Positions 42,463 through 51,419 of a stretch of DNA of 64,000 nucleotides are shown in pieces. The first letter of the stretch is position 1, and the number at the start of each line of letters is the position of its first letter. The notes beneath the pieces are model-generated. The model was not told where the DNA came from. It searched no databases and worked only from the letters and a program-made list of their open reading frames with translations. This DNA comes from Streptomyces bathyalis (GTDB taxonomy: Bacteria; Actinomycetota; Actinomycetes; Streptomycetales; Streptomycetaceae). The stretch lies in assembly GCF_015910445.1 (NCBI RefSeq), contig NZ_CP048882.1, positions 868,001 through 932,000 of the forward strand, in the 5' to 3' direction. The position numbers were made by a program, and so were the translations under genes.

Positions 42463-42474
42463 CGCGGGGGCCCT

Positions 42475-42504
42475 CGGGCGGCCGGCTGCGGAGCCGGCCG
42501 CCCG
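42475..42504 (+). terminator. terminator of the Nramp-like gene
   Basis: A perfect 13-bp stem (CGGGCGGCCGGCT with AGCCGGCCGCCCG) closes a GCGG tetraloop 12 bases after the stop. Confidence 0.72.
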
Positions 42505-42720
42505 GGGTCGGCCGCCTGAAGCCGGCGGCGCGGGCCGGGGGGGGGAGCGCGCGAACGGGCAACGGTCAGGGGGCACGTGTCCCGTGTCCCGTGTCCCGAG
42601 ACGGACCTCGCGACCGACGTCAGCGCCCCCACAACGCGTACGACAACGCGCGCCTCCGCGGGTCGGGACAAAGCATGATCCCAAAGTTCACCGGACCCCC
42701 CTGAGCCCACCTCACCGGTG

Positions 42721-42728
42721 CCTTAAGG
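42721..42728. promoter_or_regulatory. palindrome CCTTAAGG over the ribosome site of the XRE-TPR gene
   Basis: The 8-bp palindrome includes the AAGG of the ribosome-binding site 8 bases before the ATG. A three-copy GTGTCCC repeat (42577-42597) lies further upstream. Either could serve autoregulation. Confidence 0.3.
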
Positions 42729-42736
42729 TGACCCGC

Positions 42737-44053
42737 ATGTCAGACGCCGCCTCGTTCCCCGCCGACGCCGATGTGGCCGGGATCGGGGCGCGGATGCTGC
42801 AGCTGCGCGCCCAACGGGGGCTGACACAGACGGAGTTGGCGGGCGAGCGGTTCACCCGGGCGTACGTGTCGTCGATCGAGGGCGGCAAGCGCACCCCGTC
42901 GCCGGCCGCGGCGACATATTTCGCCGTCCGGCTCGGCACCGACCTCGAAGACCTCTGCTTCGGCTATCCCCCCGGCCGGCGCCGCGAGTTGCAGGCCGAG
43001 GCCGCCGAGGCGCGCATCGTCCTGTCCGGCGGAGACACGGAACGGGCGTCCGCCGTGTACGAGGCGCTGTCCGCCGAGGCGGAGGAGCACCAGGACCGGA
43101 CCCTGAGGGCGCTCGCCCGTTACGGACTCGGCCTCGTGGCCCGGCACCAGGGCGATCCCGCCGCGGGCCGCATGCTGTTCGAGGAGGCGGACGCGCTGCT
43201 GCGCGAGCGGGATCTCGCCGAGCGGCTCCCGGCGCTGATGGGCCGGATGTGGGCCCTGTTCGCCGGCGGATCCATCGACGATGCTCTGACCCTCGTCGAG
43301 GAACATCTGCGCGAGGCGGTCCGGACGTCCCAGTCGACGGTGGAGTTCGCGCTGCTCGCGGCATGCGGCCTGCCGCATGTGGAGCGCGGGGACCTGGGCC
43401 GGGCCGGGGCCGTCGCCGACGCGGCGCTGACGCGGGCTCCGGATGTGAGCGCGCCCGACGTACTCGCCCAGGGCTACTACCACATCAACCGGGTTCTGGT
43501 GGCGCAGGGCAGATACGACGAGGCGGAGCAGACGATCGTGCGGGCAACGGCCCTGTACGAACATCTGCGGCTGCGCACCGAAGTGGGCATGTGCCGGTTC
43601 GCCCACGGCTTCCTGACCGCGCGCCGTGGGCGGCTCTCCGAGGCCGAAGCGCAGTTACGTGAGGCCCGGGGCATCCTGAGTGAAACCGGCGCCGTTCAGC
43701 GCCGGATCAACGCCACAGCCGAACTGGCCGACGTCGTACGCAAGTTGGGTCGGCCCGAGGAGGCTGCCGACCTCGTCGGCGAATGCCGGTCCGTTCTGGC
43801 CCCCAGCCGCCAGGACCCGGAGCAGGCCGCCGAACTGGACCGCATCGAGGCACGGATCGCCGTCGACCGGGGTGACGCCGCTGCCGCCGAGGCCCTCTTC
43901 CGCTCCGCCATCGAGCGCTACCTGCAGGTCGGCGCCACGCTGGAGGCCATCGGAACGTGCCGTCTTCTCGGTGACCAGCTGCTGCGCAGGGGGCGCTCCG
44001 AAGAGGCCGCGGAGGTCTACCGGCAAGGACTGGCCGCGCTGGAAGGCGTGTGA
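42737..44053 (+). CDS. XRE-family regulator with TPR repeats (RRNPP-like layout)
   Basis: The 438-residue protein has an N-terminal helix-turn-helix (ARMLQLRAQRGLTQTELAGERFTRAYVSSIEGGKRTPSPAAATYFAVRLG, residues 17-66) and then about nine TPR-like helix pairs to the end (for example ALARYGLGLVARHQGDPAAGRMLFEEADALL). This layout resembles peptide-sensing RRNPP regulators and many actinomycete pleiotropic regulators. Codon 307 (43655-43657) is TTA, which makes it bldA-dependent in Streptomyces. The next gene downstream is a secreted subtilisin, a possible target. Confidence 0.88.
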   Translation: MSDAASFPADADVAGIGARMLQLRAQRGLTQTELAGERFTRAYVSSIEGGKRTPSPAAATYFAVRLGTDLEDLCFGYPPGRRRELQAEAAEARIVLSGGDTERASAVYEALSAEAEEHQDRTLRALARYGLGLVARHQGDPAAGRMLFEEADALLRERDLAERLPALMGRMWALFAGGSIDDALTLVEEHLREAVRTSQSTVEFALLAACGLPHVERGDLGRAGAVADAALTRAPDVSAPDVLAQGYYHINRVLVAQGRYDEAEQTIVRATALYEHLRLRTEVGMCRFAHGFLTARRGRLSEAEAQLREARGILSETGAVQRRINATAELADVVRKLGRPEEAADLVGECRSVLAPSRQDPEQAAELDRIEARIAVDRGDAAAAEALFRSAIERYLQVGATLEAIGTCRLLGDQLLRRGRSEEAAEVYRQGLAALEGV

Positions 44054-44435
44054 CGGAGCGCGAGGCCCGCTGTCACACGGCACGGCCCACCGGCCTCTCC
44101 TCGTCGAACCGCTCAAATCCCTTGCCCCACAAGGCTCTTGACGCGGTCTGCGGCGCCCAGCACACTTCTCAGCAGCAGGGTAACAGCTTCCATAACTCCT
44201 GTTGACAACTCCGGCGCGCCCCCCACCAGCCCGTCTGCTCGAACCCACCACGGAGCAGCGGAGCCCAGCTCGACGGCGCACCGGACTCAACTCGGCGGGA
44301 AGCAGCCCCAGTTGCCCCGTGTACCACCTGACCAGTCGCACATCTGCGTGCCGTACCGCGCCCTGCCCCGGGCGGGGCACGCAGCAGTCCGGTCCGTACG
44401 TCCGAGATCCGGTCCAGGAAGGTCTGGTGCACTAC
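44054..44435. other. upstream region of the subtilisin gene, no gene seen
   Basis: A dyad CCTTG-N5-CAAGG (44120-44134) is followed by a candidate promoter, -35 TTGACG (44138-44143) and -10 CACACT (44161-44166), 17 bases apart. A second TTGACA is at 44202-44207 without a good -10. A start near 44173 gives a leader of about 260 bases. Confidence 0.45.
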
Positions 44436-45641
44436 ATGCGATCTGTGACCCGTCGTCTGAGCGCTCTCGTTCCAGCAGTTCTGCTGCTGACAGGCATGCA
44501 ACTGGCCGGCTCGCCGGCCCACGGCGCAACACCCCCCTCCGCCGACGTCCGGCCGGCCGCCACCGGGACAGGGATCCCGGGCAGCTGGATCGTCACCCTC
44601 AAGGACGGCACCCGGTCGACGAAGTCTGTCGCGGGTGAACTCACCAGGCGCAGCGACGGCCGCGTCTCCCACGTCTACAAAGAGGTCCTGAACGGCTTCT
44701 CCGCGAAGATGACCAAGGCTCAGGCCCACAAGCTGGCCGCCGACCCCCGCGTCGCCCTCGTGGAACAGGACTCGAAGGTCACGGCCAGCGACACCCAGCC
44801 CGACGCCACCTGGGGAATCGACCGCATCGACCAGCGGGACCTGCCCCTGAGCGGCACGTACACGTACAACACCACGGCGTCCAACGTGCACGTCTACGTC
44901 ATCGACACCGGACTGCGCACCTCGCACAGCGAGTTCGGCGGCAGGGCGTCCATCGGTACGGACACCGTCGGCGACGGCCAGAACGGGAACGACTGCAACG
45001 GGCACGGCACTCACGTCGCGGGCACCACTGCCGGGTCCACCTACGGCGTGGCCAAGGCCGCCTCGATCGTCGGCGTCCGGGTTCTCGACTGCGGTGGTTC
45101 CGGCAGCACCGCCGGCGTGATCGCGGGGGTCGACTGGGTCACCGCCAACGCCGTCAAGCCGGCCGTCGCCAACATGAGCCTCGGCGGCGGCGCCAGCGAC
45201 ACCCTCGACGCGGCCGTGCGCAACTCCGTCTCCTCCGGCGTGAGTTACGCCCTTGCCGCCGGCAACGGGGACTTCCTCGGGAATCCCGTGGATGCCTGCA
45301 CCGTCAGCCCCGCCCGGGTGACCGAGGCGATCACCGTCGGCGCCACCGACAACACCGACACGCGCGCGTCCTTCTCCAACTACGGAACATGCGTGGACGT
45401 GTTCGCCCCCGGCGTGGACGTCACGTCGTCCTGGAACACCGACGACAGCGCCACGAACACCATCAGCGGCACCTCGATGGCCTCGCCCCACACGGCAGGC
45501 GTCGCCGCTCTCTACCTGGCCGACCACCCCGACGCCTCGCCCACCGAGGTCCGGGACGCTCTGGTGAACAACGCCACGAACGACAAGGTCCAGGACCCGA
45601 TGGCCGGTTCTCCGAACAAGCTCCTCCACAGCCTGTTCTGA
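44436..45641 (+). CDS. secreted subtilisin-like serine protease (S8)
   Basis: The 401-residue preproprotein has a Sec signal peptide (residues 1-30, [19 protein letters not shown]), an I9 propeptide ([11 protein letters not shown] to VALVEQDS, about 48-115) and the S8 catalytic domain with Asp157 (VIDTG), His190 (NGHGTHVAG), Asn277 (AAGNGD) and Ser347 (GTSMASPH). It is a proteinase-K-like S8A member of normal mature length (about 280 residues). AGGAAGG lies 13 bases before the ATG and 4 before GTG 44427, so the true start may be the GTG. It acts outside the cell in protein breakdown. Confidence 0.94.
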   Translation: MRSVTRRLSALVPAVLLLTGMQLAGSPAHGATPPSADVRPAATGTGIPGSWIVTLKDGTRSTKSVAGELTRRSDGRVSHVYKEVLNGFSAKMTKAQAHKLAADPRVALVEQDSKVTASDTQPDATWGIDRIDQRDLPLSGTYTYNTTASNVHVYVIDTGLRTSHSEFGGRASIGTDTVGDGQNGNDCNGHGTHVAGTTAGSTYGVAKAASIVGVRVLDCGGSGSTAGVIAGVDWVTANAVKPAVANMSLGGGASDTLDAAVRNSVSSGVSYALAAGNGDFLGNPVDACTVSPARVTEAITVGATDNTDTRASFSNYGTCVDVFAPGVDVTSSWNTDDSATNTISGTSMASPHTAGVAALYLADHPDASPTEVRDALVNNATNDKVQDPMAGSPNKLLHSLF

Positions 45642-45646
45642 TCCGC

Positions 45647-45687
45647 CGGGCCGGTGCGAGGAACGTCCCCCTCCTGGCACCGGCCCG
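45647..45687 (+). terminator. first hairpin after the S8 protease gene
   Basis: CGGGCCGGTGC (45647-45657) pairs with GCACCGGCCCG (45677-45687), 11 bp, 19-base loop, 5 bases after the stop. Confidence 0.6.
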
Positions 45688-45691
45688 CACC

Positions 45692-45735
45692 CCCGGCCCG
45701 GTGGGCGCAGCCACGACTGTGCCCACCGGGCCGGG
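45692..45735 (+). terminator. second, stronger hairpin after the S8 protease gene
   Basis: CCCGGCCCGGTGGGC (45692-45706) pairs perfectly with GCCCACCGGGCCGGG (45721-45735), 15 bp with a 14-base loop. Confidence 0.65.
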
Positions 45736-45760
45736 ACAGCGCACGACTCGCAACGCCGGA

Positions 45761-45795
45761 CCCGTAGTGCGCGGAACCCGTCAGCGCACTACGGG
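45761..45795 (+). promoter_or_regulatory. third hairpin, in front of the M14 carboxypeptidase gene
   Basis: CCCGTAGTGCGC (45761-45772) pairs with GCGCACTACGGG (45784-45795), 12 bp with an 11-base loop, 32 bases before the next start codon. It could be a terminator, a leader hairpin or an operator. Confidence 0.45.
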
Positions 45796-45826
45796 CGCCC
45801 CCCTGCTCCCGATCCCAGGAGTTGCC

Positions 45827-47197
45827 ATGCGACTTCGTACACAGCGAAAACGAACCTCCCCCTGCCTTCGGCGGGCGGTACCCCCAACCTTCGCGGCCCT
45901 GCTGGCGCTGGTCCTCGCGGCACCGCTCACCGCCAGCACCAACGCCACCGCCGCTTCCCCGGCCCGGGCGTCCACGGCGACCGTCGACGAGGACATCAGG
46001 CAGTACGAGATCCACGGGCCGTCCTCGGTCGCCGACCGGACCGCGATCGCCACCACCGGGGTCTCGGTGGACGAGGTCCATGACCACTCCGTGGTGGTCA
46101 GCGCCGACTCGTCGCAGGCCGGCAAGCTGCGGAAACTCGGACACACGCTGAAGAAGCTGAGCGCGCCACCCGCCCGCACCGGCGGAGAGGCCCGCAAGCC
46201 CGGCGACTTTCCGCCCTCCGACTCCGGCTACCACAACTACGCCGAGGCGATGGACGAGATCGACCAGCGCATCGCGCAGAACCCGTCGATCATGAGCAAG
46301 CAGGTCATCGGGAAGTCCCACGAGGGCCGCGATCTCATCGCCGTCAAGGTCAGCGACAACGTCGCCACGGACGAGGACGAGCCCGAGATCCTCTTCACCC
46401 ACCACCAGCACGCCCGCGAGCACCTCACCGTCGAGATGGCGCTCTACCTGCTGCGCGAGTTCGGCGAGGACTACGCGACGGACTCCCGGATAGCGGACGC
46501 CGTCAACGGCCGTGAGATCTGGATCATCCCCGACCTCAATCCGGACGGCGGCGAGTACGACATCGATTCCGGCTCCTACCGCAGTTGGCGCAAGAACCGG
46601 CAGCCCAACTCCGGCTCCAGCTCCGTGGGTACGGACCTGAACCGCAACTGGGACTACAAGTTCGGCTGCTGCGGCGGCTCTTCGGGCAGTCCGAGCTCCG
46701 AGACCTACCGGGGCGCGGCCCCCGAGTCCGCACCGGAGGTGAAGGTCGTCGCCGACTTCGCGCGCTCGCGGGTGGTCGGAGGCGAGCAGCAGCTCAAGGC
46801 GGCCATCGACTTCCACACCTACAGCGAACTGGTGCTCTGGCCCTACGGATACACCACCGACGACACCGCCGAGGGGCTCACCCAGGACGACCACGACGCC
46901 TTCGCGGCAGTCGGCGAGAAGATGGGCGCCAGCAACGGCTACACCGCCGAGCAGTCCAGCGACCTCTACATCACCGACGGGTCGATCGACGACTGGCTGT
47001 GGGGCAACCAGAAGATCTTCGCCTACACCTTCGAGATGTATCCGACGAACATCCTCGAAGGCGGCTTCTACCCGCCCGACGAGGTCATCGAGCGCGAGAC
47101 CGACCGCAACCGCGACGCGGTGCTCCAGTTGATCGAGAACGCCGACTGCATGTACCGCTCCATCGGCAAGGAGGAGCAGTACTGCAGCGGTAGCTGA
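45827..47197 (+). CDS. secreted zinc carboxypeptidase (M14)
   Basis: The 456-residue protein has a long basic signal peptide (residues 1-43), a propeptide-like region (about 50-125) and an M14 catalytic domain. Zinc ligands are His195 and Glu198 in HAREH and a later histidine in IDFHTYSE; the general base is Glu in YTFEMYP. Extra cysteines ([20 protein letters not shown]) suggest disulfides outside the cell. It resembles Streptomyces carboxypeptidase T/B-like enzymes and likely works with the preceding subtilisin in peptide digestion. AGGAG precedes the ATG by 6 bases. Confidence 0.94.
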   Translation: MRLRTQRKRTSPCLRRAVPPTFAALLALVLAAPLTASTNATAASPARASTATVDEDIRQYEIHGPSSVADRTAIATTGVSVDEVHDHSVVVSADSSQAGKLRKLGHTLKKLSAPPARTGGEARKPGDFPPSDSGYHNYAEAMDEIDQRIAQNPSIMSKQVIGKSHEGRDLIAVKVSDNVATDEDEPEILFTHHQHAREHLTVEMALYLLREFGEDYATDSRIADAVNGREIWIIPDLNPDGGEYDIDSGSYRSWRKNRQPNSGSSSVGTDLNRNWDYKFGCCGGSSGSPSSETYRGAAPESAPEVKVVADFARSRVVGGEQQLKAAIDFHTYSELVLWPYGYTTDDTAEGLTQDDHDAFAAVGEKMGASNGYTAEQSSDLYITDGSIDDWLWGNQKIFAYTFEMYPTNILEGGFYPPDEVIERETDRNRDAVLQLIENADCMYRSIGKEEQYCSGS

Positions 47198-47240
47198 CTC
47201 CCGGCCCGGCCGGTGACTTCAGTCGCGCTCCGGCCGGGCG

Positions 47241-47277
47241 GCGGTGCTGGGCACGCACTTCGCGTGCCCAGCACCGC
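47241..47277. terminator. 16-bp terminator between convergent M14 and TetR genes
   Basis: GCGGTGCTGGGCACGC and GCGTGCCCAGCACCGC form a perfect 16-bp stem with a 5-base loop (ACTTC), followed by ATTTC. It is one of the strongest hairpins in the window. Confidence 0.8.
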
Positions 47278-47369
47278 ATTTCACGTTCCCGGCGCCGCCG
47301 TCCCGCACCGGACGCCGAACCGGCCGAACCGTTCGTCACCGCCCTGCCGTCGTCACCGCCCGGCCGTCG

Positions 47370-47987
47370 TCACCGCCCGGCGGCCGTCAACGCCTTGCGG
47401 TCGATGCCCAGTTCGCGGGCCAGGGCGTCGTCCGCCCACCGCAGCATGGCCGCGCGTGAGAGCGACGTGTACGAAGTCGTGTGCACCGCAAGACCGTCGA
47501 GGAGCGCCGTCAGCCGCCAGGCCGTGGATGCGGGGTCCTCGCAGTGGAACTCGCCTGCTCTCACCCCTTCGGCGATCACCTCGGTCAGGGCCGCCTTCCA
47601 CTGCTGATCGAGGTCACGTGCGACCTCCCGCAGCGACGGCTCGCGAAGTGACGCGGCCCAGCCCTCGATCCACAGCCGCCACCCCTTGGCCTGGCCCGTC
47701 GGCGCGTACCAGCGCAGGGCGGCGCGGAGCCTGCGCAGGGCGGTGGTGCGACGGCCGAGGAGTTTCCGCAGATGGGCCAGATCGCTCTCGGCGGCGTGCG
47801 CGTAGGCGGCGGCGACGAGCTTCTCCTTCGTGGAGAAGTGGTAGAGCACAAGGGCGTTGCTCACGCCAAGGCTCGATGCGACGTCGGCGATGCGGACGGC
47901 CGACACGCCTCGGGCCTCGATCTGTTCCACCGCGGCACGCAGCAGTTCCTCGCGGCGCTGCTCGACGCTCAGTCGCACCCTGGTCAC
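47370..47987 (-). CDS. TetR-family transcriptional regulator
   Basis: The 205-residue protein has the TetR helix-turn-helix (LLRAAVEQIEARGVSAVRIADVASSLGVSNALVLYHFSTKEKLVAAAY, residues 15-62) and a helical ligand domain with a BetI-like C-terminus (TAWRLTALLDGLAVHTTSY). It starts at GTG 47987 just outside the acyl-CoA synthetase gene, on the same strand but downstream of it. It may regulate the acyl-CoA operon. The 3' end carries a short GTCACCGCCC tandem repeat (47336-47380). Confidence 0.9.
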   Translation of the reverse strand: MTRVRLSVEQRREELLRAAVEQIEARGVSAVRIADVASSLGVSNALVLYHFSTKEKLVAAAYAHAAESDLAHLRKLLGRRTTALRRLRAALRWYAPTGQAKGWRLWIEGWAASLREPSLREVARDLDQQWKAALTEVIAEGVRAGEFHCEDPASTAWRLTALLDGLAVHTTSYTSLSRAAMLRWADDALARELGIDRKALTAAGR

Positions 47988-48093
47988 GGCGTCACCTTAC
48001 GCCGCCGGCGGCAGCCGGCGGCCGGAACGGCTCTCCGGCTCCCCGCCGCCACCTGCACCTTTGCCCACCTCGGCAACGGCTCGAGCGCCGGGC

Positions 48094-50238
48094 TCATGGC
48101 CTGAGTTCGACGACGGCGTGTGCGTCGAGCGCGATCGCGCCGTCCGGGTGCACAAGCAGCGGATTGACCTCCAGCTCCGACAGCTCGGCGTGCTCGACCG
48201 CGGCTCTCGCCAGAGAGCACAGTGCACCGGCCGCCATGTCCAGCCGCACCGGCGGTGCGCCGCGCCATCCGGTGAGGAGCGGCGTGTGGCGCAGCGACAG
48301 CAGCATCTCGTGGGCCCGCTCGGGGGTGAGCGGTGCCGTGGCGAGCACCGTGTCGGCGAGCAGTTCCGCGGCCACTCCCCCGATGCCGACCATGGCGACG
48401 GGGCCGAATGCCGGGTCCCGCCGTACACCGGCGATGAGTTCCACCGCGTGCCGGGGCGTCGCCATCGCCTCGACCGCGTACCGGGGGGCGCCGGTGGCCT
48501 CCCGCATCCGTGCGAATGCCGTGAGCAGCGCCCGTTCTCCCTCGATGCCGAGGGCGATGCCGCCGGCGTCGGTCCTGTGCGGCAGCCCCATCGCCTTGAG
48601 GACCACGGGGTAACCGACGCGGTGCGCGGCTTCCACCCCCTCCTCAACGGAGGTGACGAACTCGGCCGCCGGCGTGGCGAGTCCGTACGAGGCGATCAGC
48701 TTGCGCACCGTCTCGTAGCCGCCGTCGCTCAGCGGCGCCTGAGCCGGGGTCCGGGCCCGGACCGTCGGCTCACACCGTGGCTGCGGCCGGGCCGCGCGCA
48801 ACTTCGCGGCGCCGGCCAGTGCGCGGGCGGCCTGCTCGATCCGCTCGTACACGGGGATTCCCCGGCGTCTGAGAACGTCGATCGCGGCCGTGTCGCGGGC
48901 CATGGTGTGCACGACGAGTGTCCGGCCCGAGGAGGCGGCGGCGTCGGCGAGTTCACCGGCGGTCTCGCACTCGCGAGCCGTCTGCGCGGGGTCGGCGGTC
49001 GCATAGTCGCCGAAGTATCCGGTGAGGACGACGGCATCGACGTCGCCACCGTGCAGTAACACCCCGGCGATCCTTGAGTAGTTGCCGAGGTCCCGCTCGC
49101 CCGCACCGGCCAGGTCGACGGGGTTGCCGCAGCCGGCTCCGTGCGGCAGATGCGCCGCGACAGCGGACGCCGTGGCCTCGGGGAGTGCGGGTACGTCCAG
49201 CCCGTGAGCCGCGAACGTGTCCGCGGCGAGGGCGCCTTGACCTCCGCTGTCTCCGACGACGGCCACCCGGGCGGGGCCCGGGTCCGGCTCCGGCGACCGG
49301 ACGCGGATCCCGTCGCGCGTACCGGCCTCCCCGCCGGCACGGGCAGCCAGTAGGCACACGGCCGTGTCCACAAGCTCCCCCGCCGTGTCGAGCAGAAGCG
49401 CACCCGACTCCCCGCACACCGCCTCCACGGTGGCGCGGGCACTGACGAGGGCCCCGGTGTGCGATGCCGCGGCACGCTCCGAGGCGTCGCTCCGGCCAAC
49501 TGTCAGCAGCAGTACGGGCTTTCCGGCCGCGTGCGCGGCGGCCATCGTGCGGGCCAGCCTGCGTCCGTCGCGGAAGTCCTCCACGTAGGCGGCGAGTGCC
49601 CGCGTCTCCTCGTGTGCGATGAGGGAGTCCAATGCGTCCGCCGCGTCGATGTCACGCTGGTTGCCCAGTGAGACGAAGCGCGAGAAGCCCTGTCCCGCCC
49701 TTGCCAGCAGCCGTCCGATCTCCAGTGCCAGATTGCCGCTCTGGGAGACGAGCCCCACCGTCCCGGCGGGGAAGTCTCCCCAGCTGAGCCGGAGTTCGCT
49801 GGTGGTGTCGAGTACGCCCATGCAGTTGGGGCCGAGCAGCCGGGCGCCCTGCCGGGTCACGAGGTCTGCCAGCTCTCTCTCCTCCTGGCGGTTGCCCGCG
49901 CCGGAGCTGATGACGGTGAAGCAGCGCGCGCCGCCCGCGAGACCGGCGGTGACAATCGGACGGACCTCCTGCGAAGGCACCGCCACCACCACGTGCTCCG
50001 GCATGCGCGGAAGGGCGTCGAGCGCCGGCAGGAAGGGCGTGCCGAGCAGCTCGCCCCCGCGCCGGTTGACCAGATGGACCGTACGCCGGTGCGCTCCGGC
50101 CAGCGCTCCCTTCGCCAGCCAGTAACCCCACTTGGCGGGGTTCTGCGACGCTCCGACCACGGCGACGGACCGTGGATCGAAGAGAGCGTCGAGCCCCGTT
50201 GCCGACCCCCCGGGCGGAGGGTCCGTCCCGCTGCTCAC
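48094..50238 (-). CDS. ADP-forming acyl-CoA synthetase (acetate-CoA ligase type), domain order CoA-ligase-ATP-grasp
   Basis: The 714-residue protein has an N-terminal CoA-binding domain (LFDPRSVAVVGASQNPAKWG), a succinyl-CoA-ligase-like domain with the phosphorylated His260 in ASHTGAL, and a C-terminal ATP-grasp domain (LIASYGLATPAAEFV to ELEVNPLLVHPDG). It makes an acyl-CoA from acid, ATP and CoA, or runs in reverse to make ATP. Its GTG overlaps the stop of the amino-acid dehydrogenase (GTGA). Codon 394 (49057-49059) is TTA. As last gene of the operon it would link the oxo- or enoyl-acid made upstream with CoA metabolism. Confidence 0.9.
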   Translation of the reverse strand: MSSGTDPPPGGSATGLDALFDPRSVAVVGASQNPAKWGYWLAKGALAGAHRRTVHLVNRRGGELLGTPFLPALDALPRMPEHVVVAVPSQEVRPIVTAGLAGGARCFTVISSGAGNRQEERELADLVTRQGARLLGPNCMGVLDTTSELRLSWGDFPAGTVGLVSQSGNLALEIGRLLARAGQGFSRFVSLGNQRDIDAADALDSLIAHEETRALAAYVEDFRDGRRLARTMAAAHAAGKPVLLLTVGRSDASERAAASHTGALVSARATVEAVCGESGALLLDTAGELVDTAVCLLAARAGGEAGTRDGIRVRSPEPDPGPARVAVVGDSGGQGALAADTFAAHGLDVPALPEATASAVAAHLPHGAGCGNPVDLAGAGERDLGNYSRIAGVLLHGGDVDAVVLTGYFGDYATADPAQTARECETAGELADAAASSGRTLVVHTMARDTAAIDVLRRRGIPVYERIEQAARALAGAAKLRAARPQPRCEPTVRARTPAQAPLSDGGYETVRKLIASYGLATPAAEFVTSVEEGVEAAHRVGYPVVLKAMGLPHRTDAGGIALGIEGERALLTAFARMREATGAPRYAVEAMATPRHAVELIAGVRRDPAFGPVAMVGIGGVAAELLADTVLATAPLTPERAHEMLLSLRHTPLLTGWRGAPPVRLDMAAGALCSLARAAVEHAELSELEVNPLLVHPDGAIALDAHAVVELRP

Positions 50239-51419
50239 CCGTACCAGCCGAAGCGTTCGGCGATGAGGGGCAGCCGGTCGGCCACGATCGCGTGGGCTGC
50301 CGCACGTGGGCTGGTGCCGTCGGCTTCGGCCCGTGCCAGCATCCGCTCGACCAGCGCACGCATCGAGCGGCGGATGTGGGCGAACGCGGCGTCCGCGTCC
50401 GCGCCGATGTCGCCGAAGAGCGTCCACCACCACCAGGCGTTGGTGCAGGAGTTGACGACGACGTCCGGCAGGACGGTGATTCCTCGTGCCGCGAGCAGTT
50501 CCTCCGCCTCGGGCAGTACGGGCATGTTGGCGGCCTCGACCACCCAACGGGCCTTGATCCGGTGCTGGTTGACCGTGTCGACCGCGTAGGAGACGGCAGC
50601 CGGGACGAGTACCTCGGCGTCCGCCGACAGCCATGCATCGCCGGGCAGCCGCTGGTCGTCGGGGGCAAGGGCGGAACGGTCCACGGTGCCGTGCGCGTCG
50701 CGGGCGGCGAGCAGCGTCTCCACGTCCAGCCCATTCGGGTTGGCGACGGTTCCCTCGACGTCGGCCACGGCCACGATCCTCAGACCCGCCCGGGAGAGGA
50801 AGCGCGCGGTGGCTCCGCCCATCGTGCCGAAGCCCTGCACGGCGACCCGGGTCCCCTCGTGTCCGGCTCCCGCGCCGTCGAGGCCCGCGAGCACCGCTTC
50901 GGCGACGCCGCAGCCGCCCACGAGTTCGTCGAGCCCGATGCCGTCCACCTCGATGGCGAAGGCGTCTTCGAGCCGTTGCCGCGCGGCGCGCTCGTCGTCG
51001 AGCAGGGGGTGGACGGCCTGGATGGTGGAGCCCAGACCGGCCTCGGCGGCGGCCGCCTCGACGGTGTCCTGGGTGAGGCCCAGGTCCTCGCCCGTGGTCC
51101 AGAAGTGCTGGATGTGCGGGCGCATGGCGCGCAGATAGCGCACCAGGACGCCGTGGGCCTCGGGGTCCCGGGCGTCGCAGTCGATGCCGCCCTTTGCGCC
51201 GCCGAGGGGTATGTAGCGGGCCCGCGGGTCGTAGTGCAGGGCTTCCTTCATCGTCATCCCCCGTGCCAGACCGGCCACTTCGTCCAGGGTGCAGCCCTTA
51301 CGCATCCGCAGTCCGCCGCTGGCGACACCGCGCACGAGACGGTCGATGACCAAGTACCCCTGGCGGCCCGTCACATGGTCGGTCCAGGTGAGGGAGACCA
51401 GCGGGGTGTGGGCGGTCAT
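50235..51419 (-). CDS. Glu/Leu/Phe/Val dehydrogenase-family amino-acid dehydrogenase
   Basis: The 394-residue protein has the N-terminal amino-acid binding domain with GGLRMRKGCTLDEVAGLARGMTMKEAL and the catalytic PLGGAKGGID, and a C-terminal Rossmann domain (VAVQGFGTMGGATARFL, Asp in VADVEGTV). The family deaminates an amino acid to the 2-oxo acid with NAD(P). The GGAKGG catalytic loop is nearer glutamate-type than valine-type enzymes. Lying between an acyl-CoA dehydrogenase and an acyl-CoA synthetase, it may act on a branched or unusual amino acid. The ATG overlaps the upstream stop. Confidence 0.88.
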   Translation of the reverse strand: MTAHTPLVSLTWTDHVTGRQGYLVIDRLVRGVASGGLRMRKGCTLDEVAGLARGMTMKEALHYDPRARYIPLGGAKGGIDCDARDPEAHGVLVRYLRAMRPHIQHFWTTGEDLGLTQDTVEAAAAEAGLGSTIQAVHPLLDDERAARQRLEDAFAIEVDGIGLDELVGGCGVAEAVLAGLDGAGAGHEGTRVAVQGFGTMGGATARFLSRAGLRIVAVADVEGTVANPNGLDVETLLAARDAHGTVDRSALAPDDQRLPGDAWLSADAEVLVPAAVSYAVDTVNQHRIKARWVVEAANMPVLPEAEELLAARGITVLPDVVVNSCTNAWWWWTLFGDIGADADAAFAHIRRSMRALVERMLARAEADGTSPRAAAHAIVADRLPLIAERFGWYG

